NCBI RefSeq assembly: GCF_000226315.1 | Contig: NC_016026.1 | Coordinates: 1,178,001 to 1,242,000 of the forward strand | Reading direction: 5' to 3' | From: Micavibrio aeruginosavorus ARL-13 | GTDB lineage: Bacteria > Pseudomonadota > Alphaproteobacteria > Micavibrionales > Micavibrionaceae | DNA length: 64,000 nt | Part shown: piece by piece, positions 46,082 to 54,860 of the stretch | How positions within the stretch are numbered: the stretch's first letter is position 1 | Layout: each line of letters begins with the position of its first letter | Position numbers and translations under genes: made by a program | Notes under the pieces: generated by a model | Seen by the model: the letters and a program-made list of their open reading frames with translations, nothing else | Databases searched by the model: none | Told to the model about the DNA's origin: nothing

Positions 46082-46114
46082 AAAAAGGGCCGGATATTCG
46101 TTCCGCCTTTTTTT
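46080..46114. terminator. Bidirectional Rho-independent terminator
   Basis: A run of A's, GG and CGGA pair with TCCG, CC and a run of T's around a short loop. The hairpin has a T-tract on both strands and lies between the APC permease remnant (plus) and the CBS gene (minus), serving both. Confidence 0.75.
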
Positions 46115-46128
46115 ATTTCTGAAGTACA

Positions 46129-46575
46129 TCACATCGGCCGCGCACCAGCACGGGCGCGGGTGGCGTGTTGCACCACTTTTGACACTTCCAACGGGTTGGC
46201 GTCATTGCGCAGAATATGGCCAAAGGTCAATATTCCCGTCACTGCACCCTTACCATTGGTGACGATTAGCCGGCTGACATTGTTTTCACGCATCAGGTCG
46301 GCCGCTTCTTCAAGGCTGTCATTTTCATCACAGGTATAAAGAACGCGAGTCATGTAATTTGCGACTTTTTCCCTGGATGTATCCTTGCCATTCGCAACGG
46401 CACGAATGACGATGTCGCGGTCTGTGATAATCCCGGTGATATTATCTTTTGTACCAACGGGCAATATTCCGCAATCTATCGCGATCATTTTTATTGATGC
46501 ATCTTTCAGGCTGGTGTCCGGTGATATGATAACCGGATCGGCCGTCATTATTTCTTTGACTGTTGTGGATCTCAT
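46129..46575 (-). CDS. CBS-domain pair protein
   Basis: A 148-residue protein consisting of two CBS motifs (VKEIMTADPVIISPDTSLKDASIKMI; GIITDRDIVIRAVA; ENDSLEEAADLMRENNVSRLIVTNGKGAVTGILTFGHI). Such stand-alone modules bind adenosyl nucleotides and modulate partner proteins. The partner is not evident. The interval 46576-46834 upstream shows a CAGATTGAATCTG palindrome near 46611 (with a GANTC site) but no gene. Confidence 0.9.
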   Translation of the reverse strand: MRSTTVKEIMTADPVIISPDTSLKDASIKMIAIDCGILPVGTKDNITGIITDRDIVIRAVANGKDTSREKVANYMTRVLYTCDENDSLEEAADLMRENNVSRLIVTNGKGAVTGILTFGHILRNDANPLEVSKVVQHATRARAGARPM

Positions 46576-46834
46576 GACTGATCTCCTTCCATTCGAGAAT
46601 GATGGGATGTCAGATTGAATCTGGCGTAGGTATATGAAGAAACGCTAATAAAAAAGCGCCTAAATGACAGGTAGGTGCAATGCACACCGCTTCAAGAGAT
46701 AGATAAAAAGCCGCATATTTATTGATGTTTTTCAATATATTCGACCAGTTTTAAGGGGATGTTAGCCTTTTGGCGATACGGTGGGCATTGAAAAAAACAG
46801 AGTCTCACCAAGAGAACGACAAGGAATGGCGCCT

Positions 46835-48655
46835 ATGGCGGGGGTGAATAAACAACAGGCAGAGCAGGCCATTGCGGCCACACTGGCCCAGAAGCAACCA
46901 ATGACATGGCAGCAGGTTTATGACCTGCAAACCAATTTGCGTGCGCTGGATTACGCGCCGGGCCGTTCCGATGGAGATTTTGGTTCCCTGACCAGCAAAG
47001 CCGTCATGCGGTTTTACAACGATCACCCCGATCTTGCTGCCTCCGCCGGATCGCAAGTCCGCAGTTATCTTTCACAAAACGGTCATGCAACAGAATTAAA
47101 GGCCTTGGCAGATCAAAACCCGCCCCAGACCCGCAATGACGCGCTTTCAAAAACTTTTGAACAATCCGCACAACCTACGAACACCAACAGGCTGGATAGC
47201 CTGATCTCAAATCCCGATCCACTGAACAAAGCGCAGATAAAATCCATTCAGGGCGATTTGAACGCGCAGGGCATTCCAGTCGGGATCGATGATGGTATTC
47301 TGGGCCCCAAAACGGCCAGCGGTATTGTTCAGCATCTGGCAAAAAATCCGGCTCTGGCCGATACGATGAGCACAGACCTGATGCGCGATTTAATGCGCAA
47401 CGGACAAAGCGAAGCGTTGGTCGCGATTACAAAAAATTCTCCAGCCATTCAGGCCCGCATAGGCGAGATGGTAAAAGCCAATCCCGATCTGGCAACGACC
47501 ACAGACCATGTGATGGTTAGCGACCTGCAAACATTATTGATCGCAGGTGGCCATGGGGCCGGCGGCATTGATGGTGTGGTCGGCAGCCAGACAATCGGTG
47601 CCGTTGACAAATACATGGCGGCCAGCGGTGAAAAAATTGACCTGGTGCGCTCTGAACCAAAGGCAGCCGGTCCGATCAGAGGCGCGGCGGATTGGCTGGC
47701 CCCTGTGTCACGTCCCGTTTTGGGGGATAATGGGTTTGGTGTGGCCAATGCCACTATTGAACGCGCATGGGCAAACGTATCGCGTACCCAGGTACCCCAT
47801 GGTGCAGAATTTACGCCGGTTGGTTTGCAAAATCCCGGTCGTCCGCTGGTCGTCATTGATCTGGGACATGGCGAGGATGTAAGACGGAATAACAAGCTGG
47901 ATGATGGTGCCATCTCTGCGCACGTACAAGGTCCCCATATGCGCAGCGGCTTAAGCGAAACCGAAGTTGTTGATTCACTGGCAAAGCCCCTGGCCGCACG
48001 ATTGCGGGAACAGGGATATGACGTGGCCTTTACCCGCAACCCCGGGGAACAATTCCGCTTGGAGGGAGATAAGGGCCAAACCCTGCACAAACGCCCTGAA
48101 TTTGCCCACACACTGGCGCGTGAGATGGGGGCATCTGATGTCTTGTTTGTCAGCCTGCACGCCAACAGTGCCAGCAACCCATCCGCCAATGGATCTGATG
48201 TCTACATCAATGGGGGAAACCGTGTTGCAACGTCACCTGATTCCCAAGCTCTGGCCGGAAAAATTGCTGGGTCTTACCATTTAACCCCGAACCAAAACAC
48301 AGGCATTCATGCTGCTGATCTCGGGGTTTTGCGCCATTTTGAGAAGGGTGCACCCGCTATGGGACATCATGCCGCGGTTCTTCTGGAGGTGGGATTCCTT
48401 AGCAACCCGAATGATGCGAAAAATCTGGCCGCGATGACGCAAAATCCAGATCATCACGCCCGCCAGATTGCCGATGGTATTGCTGCATTTGGTGCAGAGG
48501 CAGGGTTAAAACCCCAGCCGCTAATGGCCAACCAATCTCCGAACAGCGCCGCATTCAATATGGCTCACAATAACACGCTCGGCACAGTGGATCAGGGCAC
48601 CACACCAACGCCAGAGCGTGCGCCGCAATGGGCCATGCAGGGAATTGGGCTGTAA
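46835..48655 (+). CDS. N-acetylmuramoyl-L-alanine amidase with peptidoglycan-binding repeats
   Basis: About 606 residues; AAGGA suits the ATG at 46835, although ATG 46826 or GTG 46781 are possible. No signal peptide is visible. The first 300 residues contain peptidoglycan-binding-like repeats (LQTNLRALDYAPGRSDGDFGSLTSKAVMRF; GDLNAQGIPVGIDDGILGPKTASGI; LIAGGHGAGGIDGVVGSQTIGAV). The amidase_3 domain has VIDLGHGED, SETEVVD, FVSLHANSAS and LLEVGFLSNPNDAKNL, with its zinc His and Glu residues. It cleaves the bond between sugar and stem peptide. The lack of a signal suggests a special export route or a lysis/predation role, which is inference. Confidence 0.88.
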   Translation: MAGVNKQQAEQAIAATLAQKQPMTWQQVYDLQTNLRALDYAPGRSDGDFGSLTSKAVMRFYNDHPDLAASAGSQVRSYLSQNGHATELKALADQNPPQTRNDALSKTFEQSAQPTNTNRLDSLISNPDPLNKAQIKSIQGDLNAQGIPVGIDDGILGPKTASGIVQHLAKNPALADTMSTDLMRDLMRNGQSEALVAITKNSPAIQARIGEMVKANPDLATTTDHVMVSDLQTLLIAGGHGAGGIDGVVGSQTIGAVDKYMAASGEKIDLVRSEPKAAGPIRGAADWLAPVSRPVLGDNGFGVANATIERAWANVSRTQVPHGAEFTPVGLQNPGRPLVVIDLGHGEDVRRNNKLDDGAISAHVQGPHMRSGLSETEVVDSLAKPLAARLREQGYDVAFTRNPGEQFRLEGDKGQTLHKRPEFAHTLAREMGASDVLFVSLHANSASNPSANGSDVYINGGNRVATSPDSQALAGKIAGSYHLTPNQNTGIHAADLGVLRHFEKGAPAMGHHAAVLLEVGFLSNPNDAKNLAAMTQNPDHHARQIADGIAAFGAEAGLKPQPLMANQSPNSAAFNMAHNNTLGTVDQGTTPTPERAPQWAMQGIGL

Positions 48656-48672
48656 ATCTGTATTATAATTTT

Positions 48673-51591
48673 TCAGCTAAGGGCAGGCGGCAACGATAAC
48701 AACCCTGCCACATCGCTTTCCAGATAACTTTCCGGCTTCATAAAGCGGGTTTTGACGCCACCGCGCAGGTCGTAAACAGGTTCCAACCGTGTGCGCGTGG
48801 CCAAAATACCAATGGGCGCATTCACCACATCGGCGGCGGCATATAAATTCTGTGTGATGCGGAATTGGGTTTCGTCCAGTGGAATATCGGGGGCTCTGTC
48901 CATCTGCACAGTGCGATAACATTCAATAACACGCGAAAATTCAGCGGCCCGATTGCGGATGGACATCTCATGAAATAATTCCGGCCACAGAATACGCAAA
49001 CCATCGCCGTGATTGAAATTTTTCTTCGCTTTTTGCCCGGACACCATTTCATAGCTTAATCGTTCAACATTCAGGAAATATTGTTCCAGAAACGCCAATG
49101 TGATCGCAGGTGTATTGTTGTGATCCGGATCGTGATGCAGGAATTGCGCGGCCAGTTTTTCAACAATCGTGCGGGGCGGACGTTCATCACCGACCAATAA
49201 CGGCCATGCAATATCAAAATCCGCCATGATTGATGCGTTGAGTGTGGCCCGCGCCCCGTCGCGGTGAATTTTGTGCGCACGGTAAAGATGGTGCAAACCA
49301 TCACCATATTTTTCCGGGTTGCGGCTGGCGCGACCATGATCGCGCACGCTTATCATCGCCTCGACCAAACCCAGAACGGAAAAAATGGGCAAGCACGCAT
49401 GGGCTGTTAACCGTTCGCCGGAAATGGCGCGCCCCTGTAACGCCCTGGGATCAACGCCAATCGCTTCGCGCGGGGTAATGCCGGGGCCAACCATTTTCTC
49501 ACCGCGCTTGGCGGGGCGGGAACTGGCATTGCCCGCTTTCATGGCCAGCCACGGCGCACGGACCAGCAATTCATCAATCGCCACATTTTTTTGCGTCAAG
49601 GTATCAAATGCACGCCCGGCCGTTTGCGCGTACAGCCACGCATCATATTGCCCATGGTGACGATTCAGGCCGGGGCGGGATACGGGGTCGGGCATTTCAC
49701 CGTAAATACCCGCCTTGCTGTATAAATTCTGTGCGGCCAACGCCTCCATCGTGCCAACGGCAACCGGGCCGGGGCAGAACAGGACGTTTTGCTGGTGCCC
49801 CTGAACGGTCAGGGTGGAGGGACCAATATCCGTCGCCCGCGCATCCGCTGCCGCCCGCCCGTGCACGGCGGGAATTTCGGTGACACGGCCACCACCACGT
49901 TGCAGGGCATGGCCACCACCATTCATAATGCTGGGCAGGACATGGCGCAGGTCACGATATTTCCGCCGCATTTTTTCCGCCACGCGGTAAATGTCGATCG
50001 CGGCTTCGTATTGAGCGTATTCGGCTTCGCCCCGGCCATCCTGCCGCGTGGTGTCGCTCTTGGCGATCATCACCAATAACCGCCCGCGCGCCGCCACATG
50101 GGCGCGGAACGTTTCGTTATCCAGCAATGTTTCCAGAGTATTGCCCAGATTCATCAAATCATGCACGGATTCCGATAACATGGTCAGGTCAATCCGCGCC
50201 CCGTCATCCGCCACAACATTCCCGGTGATTTTCAGCAGGAGCAACGCCGCCAGCGCATGGGCCGGGTGCGTCGTTTCCGCGATGATCAGTTTTTCGCACA
50301 TATCCGGGTTTTGCCCGATCACGCGCAACCGCCCGACAATCATCGCGGATTCATCATCGGGCAGATCGGTGGCGGACGCCATGCGCGACAAAACTGCGTC
50401 ATCACGCAACCATGCCGCCAGTTTTAATTGGATATGGTCCAGACCAATCGCATCCATATCCTGTTTGTTTTCCAGCCCACATAAAACGGCCAATTTTTTC
50501 ACCGCGGCCAGAATATCAACGGCATTGTGGCGAATATCAATTGTGCCAAATCCAAATCCGAAACAATGTAACAGATAACGAAAATCCTGAATCTGTTTCT
50601 GCGCCGCTTCATCCGGGCAATCGGCGATGATGGATTGGATTTTCTGGCAAACGGAATCAATCTGAGTCTGCGGCCCGGCCTGTGCCAATATCTTTTGCAA
50701 TGTATGCAGGGCCAGCATCGTCGGTTGATGATCCGTGTGAATGGATTGCAAGGTCAGTTGATAACGATCGGCAATGGCCTGACGGTGCAGGGCAATCCCA
50801 TCGGCCAAGACTTGCGCGGTCAGGGCGGGGTTGCCGTCGGCATCACCCAATGTCCATGAACATGGTACAATCAATGCGCGGGTGATATTCACGCCCTGAT
50901 CGGCATAGCCATGATCCGCAATCGCCTTGATAAACAAATCCCGGTGGGCCAGCGCGACATCGTAAATGGAATTGAGGGTGTTGATACTCTCCCGCGCTTC
51001 ATCCAGCGGCGTTTTCCGATCCCCCACAATGGGTGTTTGATAAAGGTGGAGCAGGGCATCGTGCAAATCATCCGGCGTGGCGGAGGGGTCTACAATCACA
51101 CGGGCCACATCGGTTTGGGCGATGGTGTAATCCACCGTTGTCGGATTGGTGGGGTGGCCGGTGATGCTGAACCACGCAACCGCATTATCATCCAAAAATT
51201 GCTGGACCTGTTCCGGGGCGACGCCTTCCTCTCGAAACCGTCGCATGACGAAATCAATCGATCCGGCGGTGGTGGTTTTGATTTTGTTATGCGCCTGTAC
51301 CACCGTGGTGGTTGCCAATGTCCGCGCCAGTCGGGCGAGGTGATTGATCTTCGCATCATGTTCGGCCAGTTTTAATTGCTGGTCCGCGCTCAGCCCTTGC
51401 CACAACGCAACGTATTCTTTCATGCGTGTGGTTTTATTCTCACCCTGCTGAATGTCCTTGCGCCGTGCGATCAACGCAAAACTATCGGGGTCCTGCGTTG
51501 CCACAATCCCCATATATCGCCGCGTCAGCAAACGCTCCATCCGCCGCGTGTATGATTTGTCCTGAATGGGGGTATCTATCTGATTATTCAT
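48673..51591 (-). CDS. Phosphoenolpyruvate carboxylase homologue with altered catalytic motifs
   Basis: A 972-residue protein with clear PEPC-family landmarks: SWTLGDADGNP (residues 245-255, usually GDRDGNP) and FGTIDIRHN (349-356). However, the essential motifs are changed. TAHPTE reads TGHPTNP (144-150). The GYSDSxKD region reads AKSDTTRQDG (510-519). The FHGRGGSVGRGG loop reads NGGGHALQRGGG (557-568), losing the His and Arg that bind substrate and carboxylate. TEQGE reads TVQGHQ. It may therefore not carboxylate PEP. The gene is long, intact and codon-adapted, so it is likely functional in another way. Confidence 0.8.
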   Translation of the reverse strand: MNNQIDTPIQDKSYTRRMERLLTRRYMGIVATQDPDSFALIARRKDIQQGENKTTRMKEYVALWQGLSADQQLKLAEHDAKINHLARLARTLATTTVVQAHNKIKTTTAGSIDFVMRRFREEGVAPEQVQQFLDDNAVAWFSITGHPTNPTTVDYTIAQTDVARVIVDPSATPDDLHDALLHLYQTPIVGDRKTPLDEARESINTLNSIYDVALAHRDLFIKAIADHGYADQGVNITRALIVPCSWTLGDADGNPALTAQVLADGIALHRQAIADRYQLTLQSIHTDHQPTMLALHTLQKILAQAGPQTQIDSVCQKIQSIIADCPDEAAQKQIQDFRYLLHCFGFGFGTIDIRHNAVDILAAVKKLAVLCGLENKQDMDAIGLDHIQLKLAAWLRDDAVLSRMASATDLPDDESAMIVGRLRVIGQNPDMCEKLIIAETTHPAHALAALLLLKITGNVVADDGARIDLTMLSESVHDLMNLGNTLETLLDNETFRAHVAARGRLLVMIAKSDTTRQDGRGEAEYAQYEAAIDIYRVAEKMRRKYRDLRHVLPSIMNGGGHALQRGGGRVTEIPAVHGRAAADARATDIGPSTLTVQGHQQNVLFCPGPVAVGTMEALAAQNLYSKAGIYGEMPDPVSRPGLNRHHGQYDAWLYAQTAGRAFDTLTQKNVAIDELLVRAPWLAMKAGNASSRPAKRGEKMVGPGITPREAIGVDPRALQGRAISGERLTAHACLPIFSVLGLVEAMISVRDHGRASRNPEKYGDGLHHLYRAHKIHRDGARATLNASIMADFDIAWPLLVGDERPPRTIVEKLAAQFLHHDPDHNNTPAITLAFLEQYFLNVERLSYEMVSGQKAKKNFNHGDGLRILWPELFHEMSIRNRAAEFSRVIECYRTVQMDRAPDIPLDETQFRITQNLYAAADVVNAPIGILATRTRLEPVYDLRGGVKTRFMKPESYLESDVAGLLSLPPALS

Positions 51592-51686
51592 GGCTTCTCC
51601 AGAGTATCAGAATAAAGTTACGCCGAAATAAAAAACGGACCACTCTGTTCAGCGGTCCGCCCTTCATGCCCAGAAATCTGCCGTTT

Positions 51687-52307
51687 TCATGCCTGTTGCG
51701 GAACGGCAACCCGGCTTCGCAAGACCTGCCGCCGCCATACGACATAGGCCGCAAATCCCCAATCCCCCGCCATCAGGAAGAACGGATAGGCCATGGTGTG
51801 CACCGTAAATTCCGGCACGGCCAGCAGGGCAAAGAAATACCGCAACCCCGCCCAGAAATACGACACCGGCGGCTCACCCCACGGGTCATTCCACGATTTG
51901 CGAATGGTGGGGTAATAACTGAGGATATCAATCGCCATCAACGCAATGATGGCAAAGAACGGATTTTGCGTGCCCATCCACACGGGGATAACGGCCAACG
52001 CACCCACAAAAGCCAACCAATCCGACCGCGTAATATTTTTCTCCCCCACGAACAGGGACAAAAACGCAATCAACAGGCAGGTGACGGACACAAACACCAA
52101 AGCCCAAACCGACGCCCCGCCATCCAGCGTAAATTGCGCATACGCCCCAATCCCCACCATAATCCCCCAGTTCAGCCAACTGAAAACGTGCGGGCGCGTT
52201 TCCTTCTTATAGATGGAATGGAAATACGTCGCATACCGGATCAGCAAGACCAGAATGGCCAGACTGACGAACAGGATTTCGCGGGAGAAGGGGATGTCGG
52301 TGAACAT
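51687..52307 (-). CDS. Polytopic membrane protein of unknown function
   Basis: A 206-residue protein with about six or seven predicted membrane helices (ILFVSLAILVLLIRYATYF; WLNWGIMVGIGAYAQFTL; SVWALVFVSVTCLLIAFLSLFVG; WLAFVGALAVIPVWM and others) and short loops such as SYYPTIRKSWNDPWGEPP. The YPTIRKSWxxP pattern is seen in other uncharacterised membrane proteins related to PQ-loop/MtN3-like families, but I am not sure. It is the last gene before the AT-rich accessory region; bases 52308-52513 hold no gene I can support. Confidence 0.75.
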   Translation of the reverse strand: MFTDIPFSREILFVSLAILVLLIRYATYFHSIYKKETRPHVFSWLNWGIMVGIGAYAQFTLDGGASVWALVFVSVTCLLIAFLSLFVGEKNITRSDWLAFVGALAVIPVWMGTQNPFFAIIALMAIDILSYYPTIRKSWNDPWGEPPVSYFWAGLRYFFALLAVPEFTVHTMAYPFFLMAGDWGFAAYVVWRRQVLRSRVAVPQQA

Positions 52308-52513
52308 GATGTTTGAGTTGTATCAGGCGCCTTGGCTGAGAACAAGAAAACAGCATTTTTAAAGATGTTAAACGAAATTACTATTAGAGACTGCGACTTA
52401 TGGCTAAAATCTGCTATTTACTTACCCAGGGCTGTTCCTAACCTCTATAGGATTAACAGAACAGGGTTTTTATGCTTTAAATGCAAGCTCAATACATGAC
52501 GGGGAAAAGCAAC

Positions 52514-53608
52514 ATGAAAACTGATGTAGAAACCGATATAGACGATGTTGAAGAGCTAATTAACGTTCCTGTAAAGGAACGGCGCCTCATTACTCAACCA
52601 TATGACAATAGCGTTTCATCATTGATCGAGGCGGTGAGCAGTAAAAGGCTATATCTGAAGCCTCTTCATGATCGACCACATTTTCAGCGGAATTACGTAT
52701 GGGACAAAAAATTTGCGTCTAGGCTTATAGAGTCTATAATTTTAAACGTCCCAATTCCTCCAGTCTACCTATCTGAAAACGAAGAAAACGAGCTTGACGT
52801 TATTGATGGTCAGCAGAGAATCTATTCTATCTATATGTACGTGAAGAATCAGTTTCAATTAAAGGGTCTGGAAGTTTACTGGAACTATAACGGCCTTCGC
52901 TTTCATGAATTACCGGCCATACATCAAAGAAGTATTTTAAATTACAGTATACGAAGTGTGGTCATCACTAATCAGTCCCACCCTGAAATCAAATTTGACG
53001 TTTTTGAACGTCTCAATACAAATACGCGACCACTTAACTCTCAGGAGTTGCGTAACTGTATGTATAGAGGGAATTTAAACGATCTTCTTCATGAATTGGT
53101 TCTACATAAACCATGGTTAGATATTCAAGATACCAAAGAGCCGCAAGGGCGCATGCAAGATGCCGAAATGATTTTAAGGTTCTTTGCATTTCATATTGGT
53201 GGCGTAAAGAACTATAAGACGCCTCTGAAAATATGGCTTAATCACACCCTAAAAGATGGGAAGCATTATGATCCCAAGAAAATAGCTAAGTTAAAAAACG
53301 CGTGGGAAGAGTCGATTGATAAGATATTGTTAGTGTTTAAACCAGAAGAAGCTTTCAGAAGGCCTGATGAAAAAACAGGGAAGTATAGCAGAACACTTAA
53401 TAAATCTATTATGGATTTACAGCTCTATTATTTCTCAAAAAAAAGCGTCGATTTTCTTAAACAAAACAAAAAAGAGATAAGAAGAGCGTTTCAAGCCATT
53501 CTTGAAGATGACGCGTTCAAAGATTTATTAACAAAATCTGTAGACCATAAGTCTCGAACAGAGGCACGATTCAAAAAATGGGATGAATTTTTTGGGCATT
53601 TGGGTTAA
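52514..53608 (+). CDS. DUF262 (GmrSD N-terminal-like) protein
   Basis: About 364 residues from the ATG at 52514. The DUF262 hallmarks are FQRNYVWDKKFASRLIESIILNVPIPPVYLSE and DVIDGQQRIYSIYMYVKNQ, the ParB-like nucleotide-binding motif DGQQR, followed by FERLNTNTRPLNSQELRNCMYRG. The DUF1524 HNH nuclease domain usual in GmrSD is absent, as the protein ends after helices with KSRTEARFKKWDEFF. It is AT-rich relative to its left neighbours. It precedes a HEPN-like gene by 3 bp, so the two form a candidate two-gene defence module. Confidence 0.88.
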   Translation: MKTDVETDIDDVEELINVPVKERRLITQPYDNSVSSLIEAVSSKRLYLKPLHDRPHFQRNYVWDKKFASRLIESIILNVPIPPVYLSENEENELDVIDGQQRIYSIYMYVKNQFQLKGLEVYWNYNGLRFHELPAIHQRSILNYSIRSVVITNQSHPEIKFDVFERLNTNTRPLNSQELRNCMYRGNLNDLLHELVLHKPWLDIQDTKEPQGRMQDAEMILRFFAFHIGGVKNYKTPLKIWLNHTLKDGKHYDPKKIAKLKNAWEESIDKILLVFKPEEAFRRPDEKTGKYSRTLNKSIMDLQLYYFSKKSVDFLKQNKKEIRRAFQAILEDDAFKDLLTKSVDHKSRTEARFKKWDEFFGHLG

Positions 53609-53611
53609 AAA

Positions 53612-54304
53612 ATGCCGAAATATACTTCCGCATATTCTGATTTTATAAAGAGACTAGATGAAATCTCTAGCATTCAAAAAATGGCCAAGGCCATAGAAAA
53701 GCCCTTTTATAGCCCACCAGAGATAAACATTTATTGTCGAGCAGGCATAGTGCTTTTGAATAGTCACATTGAGGGCTATTTCAAAGATATTATTACGCTT
53801 GTCATAGATAATATTCATGAAAAGAAGGCCAAGAAAGACAATCTCGGAAAGGGGTTTCTTTACTATATGTCCCTGGATCTATTGCAGGGGTATACAGACA
53901 CTAATGATCCCAACAAAAAATATGAGATACTTTCTAGTCTTTTCCAAAGAGACGGCTCTATTTGGAATAAAGATCCGACATTCCAAACTCGCTTAGAGGC
54001 CGAGCGATATACTAATAAGATACAATCCATACAATGCGATAAATTATATAAGTGGGTAAATCATCTGGGCTGCACGTCTTTTAAATCGCAGATGAAAGCA
54101 AGGCTAACCAGCAGCTATTTCCCATGTGAAAACATGATAAATCGTATATCTGATTTGAGAAATGACATCGCACATGGCGGCATTACAAATCCTATAACCA
54201 CCTCAGATCTTAAGCCTATGGTAGATTTATCAAAAAAGTTTTGCTGCGCTTCAGACACGGTGATTGCTAATTGGGCAAAAAACGTAGGCTGTCCAATTAG
54301 GTAA
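53612..54304 (+). CDS. HEPN-like protein (MAE_28990-type)
   Basis: A 230-residue helical protein. It has EINIYCRAGIVLLNSHIEGYFKDIITLVIDN and near the C-terminus LRNDIAHGG, giving the R-N-x3-H (Rx4H) motif of HEPN ribonucleases. Similar proteins act as RNase toxins or sensors in defence systems. It is the second gene of the pair with DUF262 (3 bp gap) and has the same low GC. The tRNA-Ser terminator lies about 160 bp downstream. Confidence 0.75.
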   Translation: MPKYTSAYSDFIKRLDEISSIQKMAKAIEKPFYSPPEINIYCRAGIVLLNSHIEGYFKDIITLVIDNIHEKKAKKDNLGKGFLYYMSLDLLQGYTDTNDPNKKYEILSSLFQRDGSIWNKDPTFQTRLEAERYTNKIQSIQCDKLYKWVNHLGCTSFKSQMKARLTSSYFPCENMINRISDLRNDIAHGGITNPITTSDLKPMVDLSKKFCCASDTVIANWAKNVGCPIR

Positions 54305-54462
54305 CTTTATTTAAATCTTGGACTTAGCAAGTCTCTGTGAATGATGGCGAAAGTAGCGGGATTACTTCGCACTTGTCAAAGCTGCAATTTTCTAAATTCG
54401 CTACCGCTCATTAAGCAAATTGTCGAACCATGGGTTCGTTCACCGCACGCCACGCAGCCATT

Positions 54463-54493
54463 AAAAAAGCCCCCACTGGCGGGGGCGTTTTTT
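54463..54493 (-). terminator. Terminator downstream of tRNA-Ser fragment
   Basis: AAAAAAGCCCCC-ACTGGC-GGGGGCGTTTTTT is a strong hairpin with a T-run on both strands, extended by CCATT/AATGG on the outer arms. It directly follows the 3' CCA of the tRNA-Ser fragment on the minus strand and so is probably its native terminator. It would also terminate the DUF262-HEPN transcript from the other side. Confidence 0.85.
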
Positions 54494-54495
54494 AA

Positions 54496-54556
54496 TGGCG
54501 GAGAGGGTGGGATTCGAACCCACGGAGGGCGTGAACCCTCGCTGGTTTTCAAGACC
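54496..54556 (-). other. tRNA-Ser(UGA) 3' fragment: integration (att) site
   Basis: On the minus strand bases 54556 to 54496 read from the anticodon loop (GGTCTTGAAAACC, anticodon UGA) through the long variable arm (GAGGGTTCACGCCCTC) and T-arm (GTGGGTTCGAATCCCAC) to CTCTCCGCCA. The 5' half (acceptor GGAGAGG, D-arm and the 5' strand of the anticodon stem) is absent: upstream sequence reads ATGTC in place of the expected stem. It is therefore a 3' duplicate left by site-specific integration, and the element should lie to its right. Confidence 0.85.
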
Positions 54557-54610
54557 GACATGGGTTCGCTATCCGATTGTTTTAGTTGAACAAAATTATT
54601 CATTTTCCAA

Positions 54611-54651
54611 AAGTGTGTAAGGATTTGTGAAAGTGTGTAAGACCTGTGTAA
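54611..54651 (+). repeat. Phased direct repeats beside the att site
   Basis: AAGTGTGTAAG occurs at 54611-54621 and 54631-54641, exactly 20 bp apart. A third shorter copy CTGTGTAA ends at 54651, 11 bp on. The spacing equals two turns and one turn of DNA. Located 55-95 bp inside the predicted element, they could be arm-type integrase or excisionase sites. The rest of 54557-54860 holds no gene. Confidence 0.6.
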
Positions 54652-54860
54652 CTCAAATCTTTGCAAAAACCATCACATCCTAGACGCAGCTTTGAGGCTT
54701 TCAAGTATAGAGATTTTACCTTGCTTTGAAAGGGGGCAAAGCTGCCCTGCTTGCAAGTCCAAATTTGGAGATAATTTGGATGCGGCATTGCCATATAAGT
54801 AAAATTATATATCATCGTAGTTCCTAGGCGCTCCGCCAATTTTTCATAGAATAGATCACA

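Noticed and set aside
54496-54570. A functional tRNA-Ser gene
   Set aside because: The acceptor 5' strand, D-arm and 5' side of the anticodon stem are missing, so it cannot fold as a tRNA.
54341-54589. Short open frames across the tRNA-Ser fragment (both strands)
   Set aside because: Their translations (such as GGEGGIRTHG and VRIPPSPP) are the well-known false ORFs that arise over tRNA-Ser sequences.
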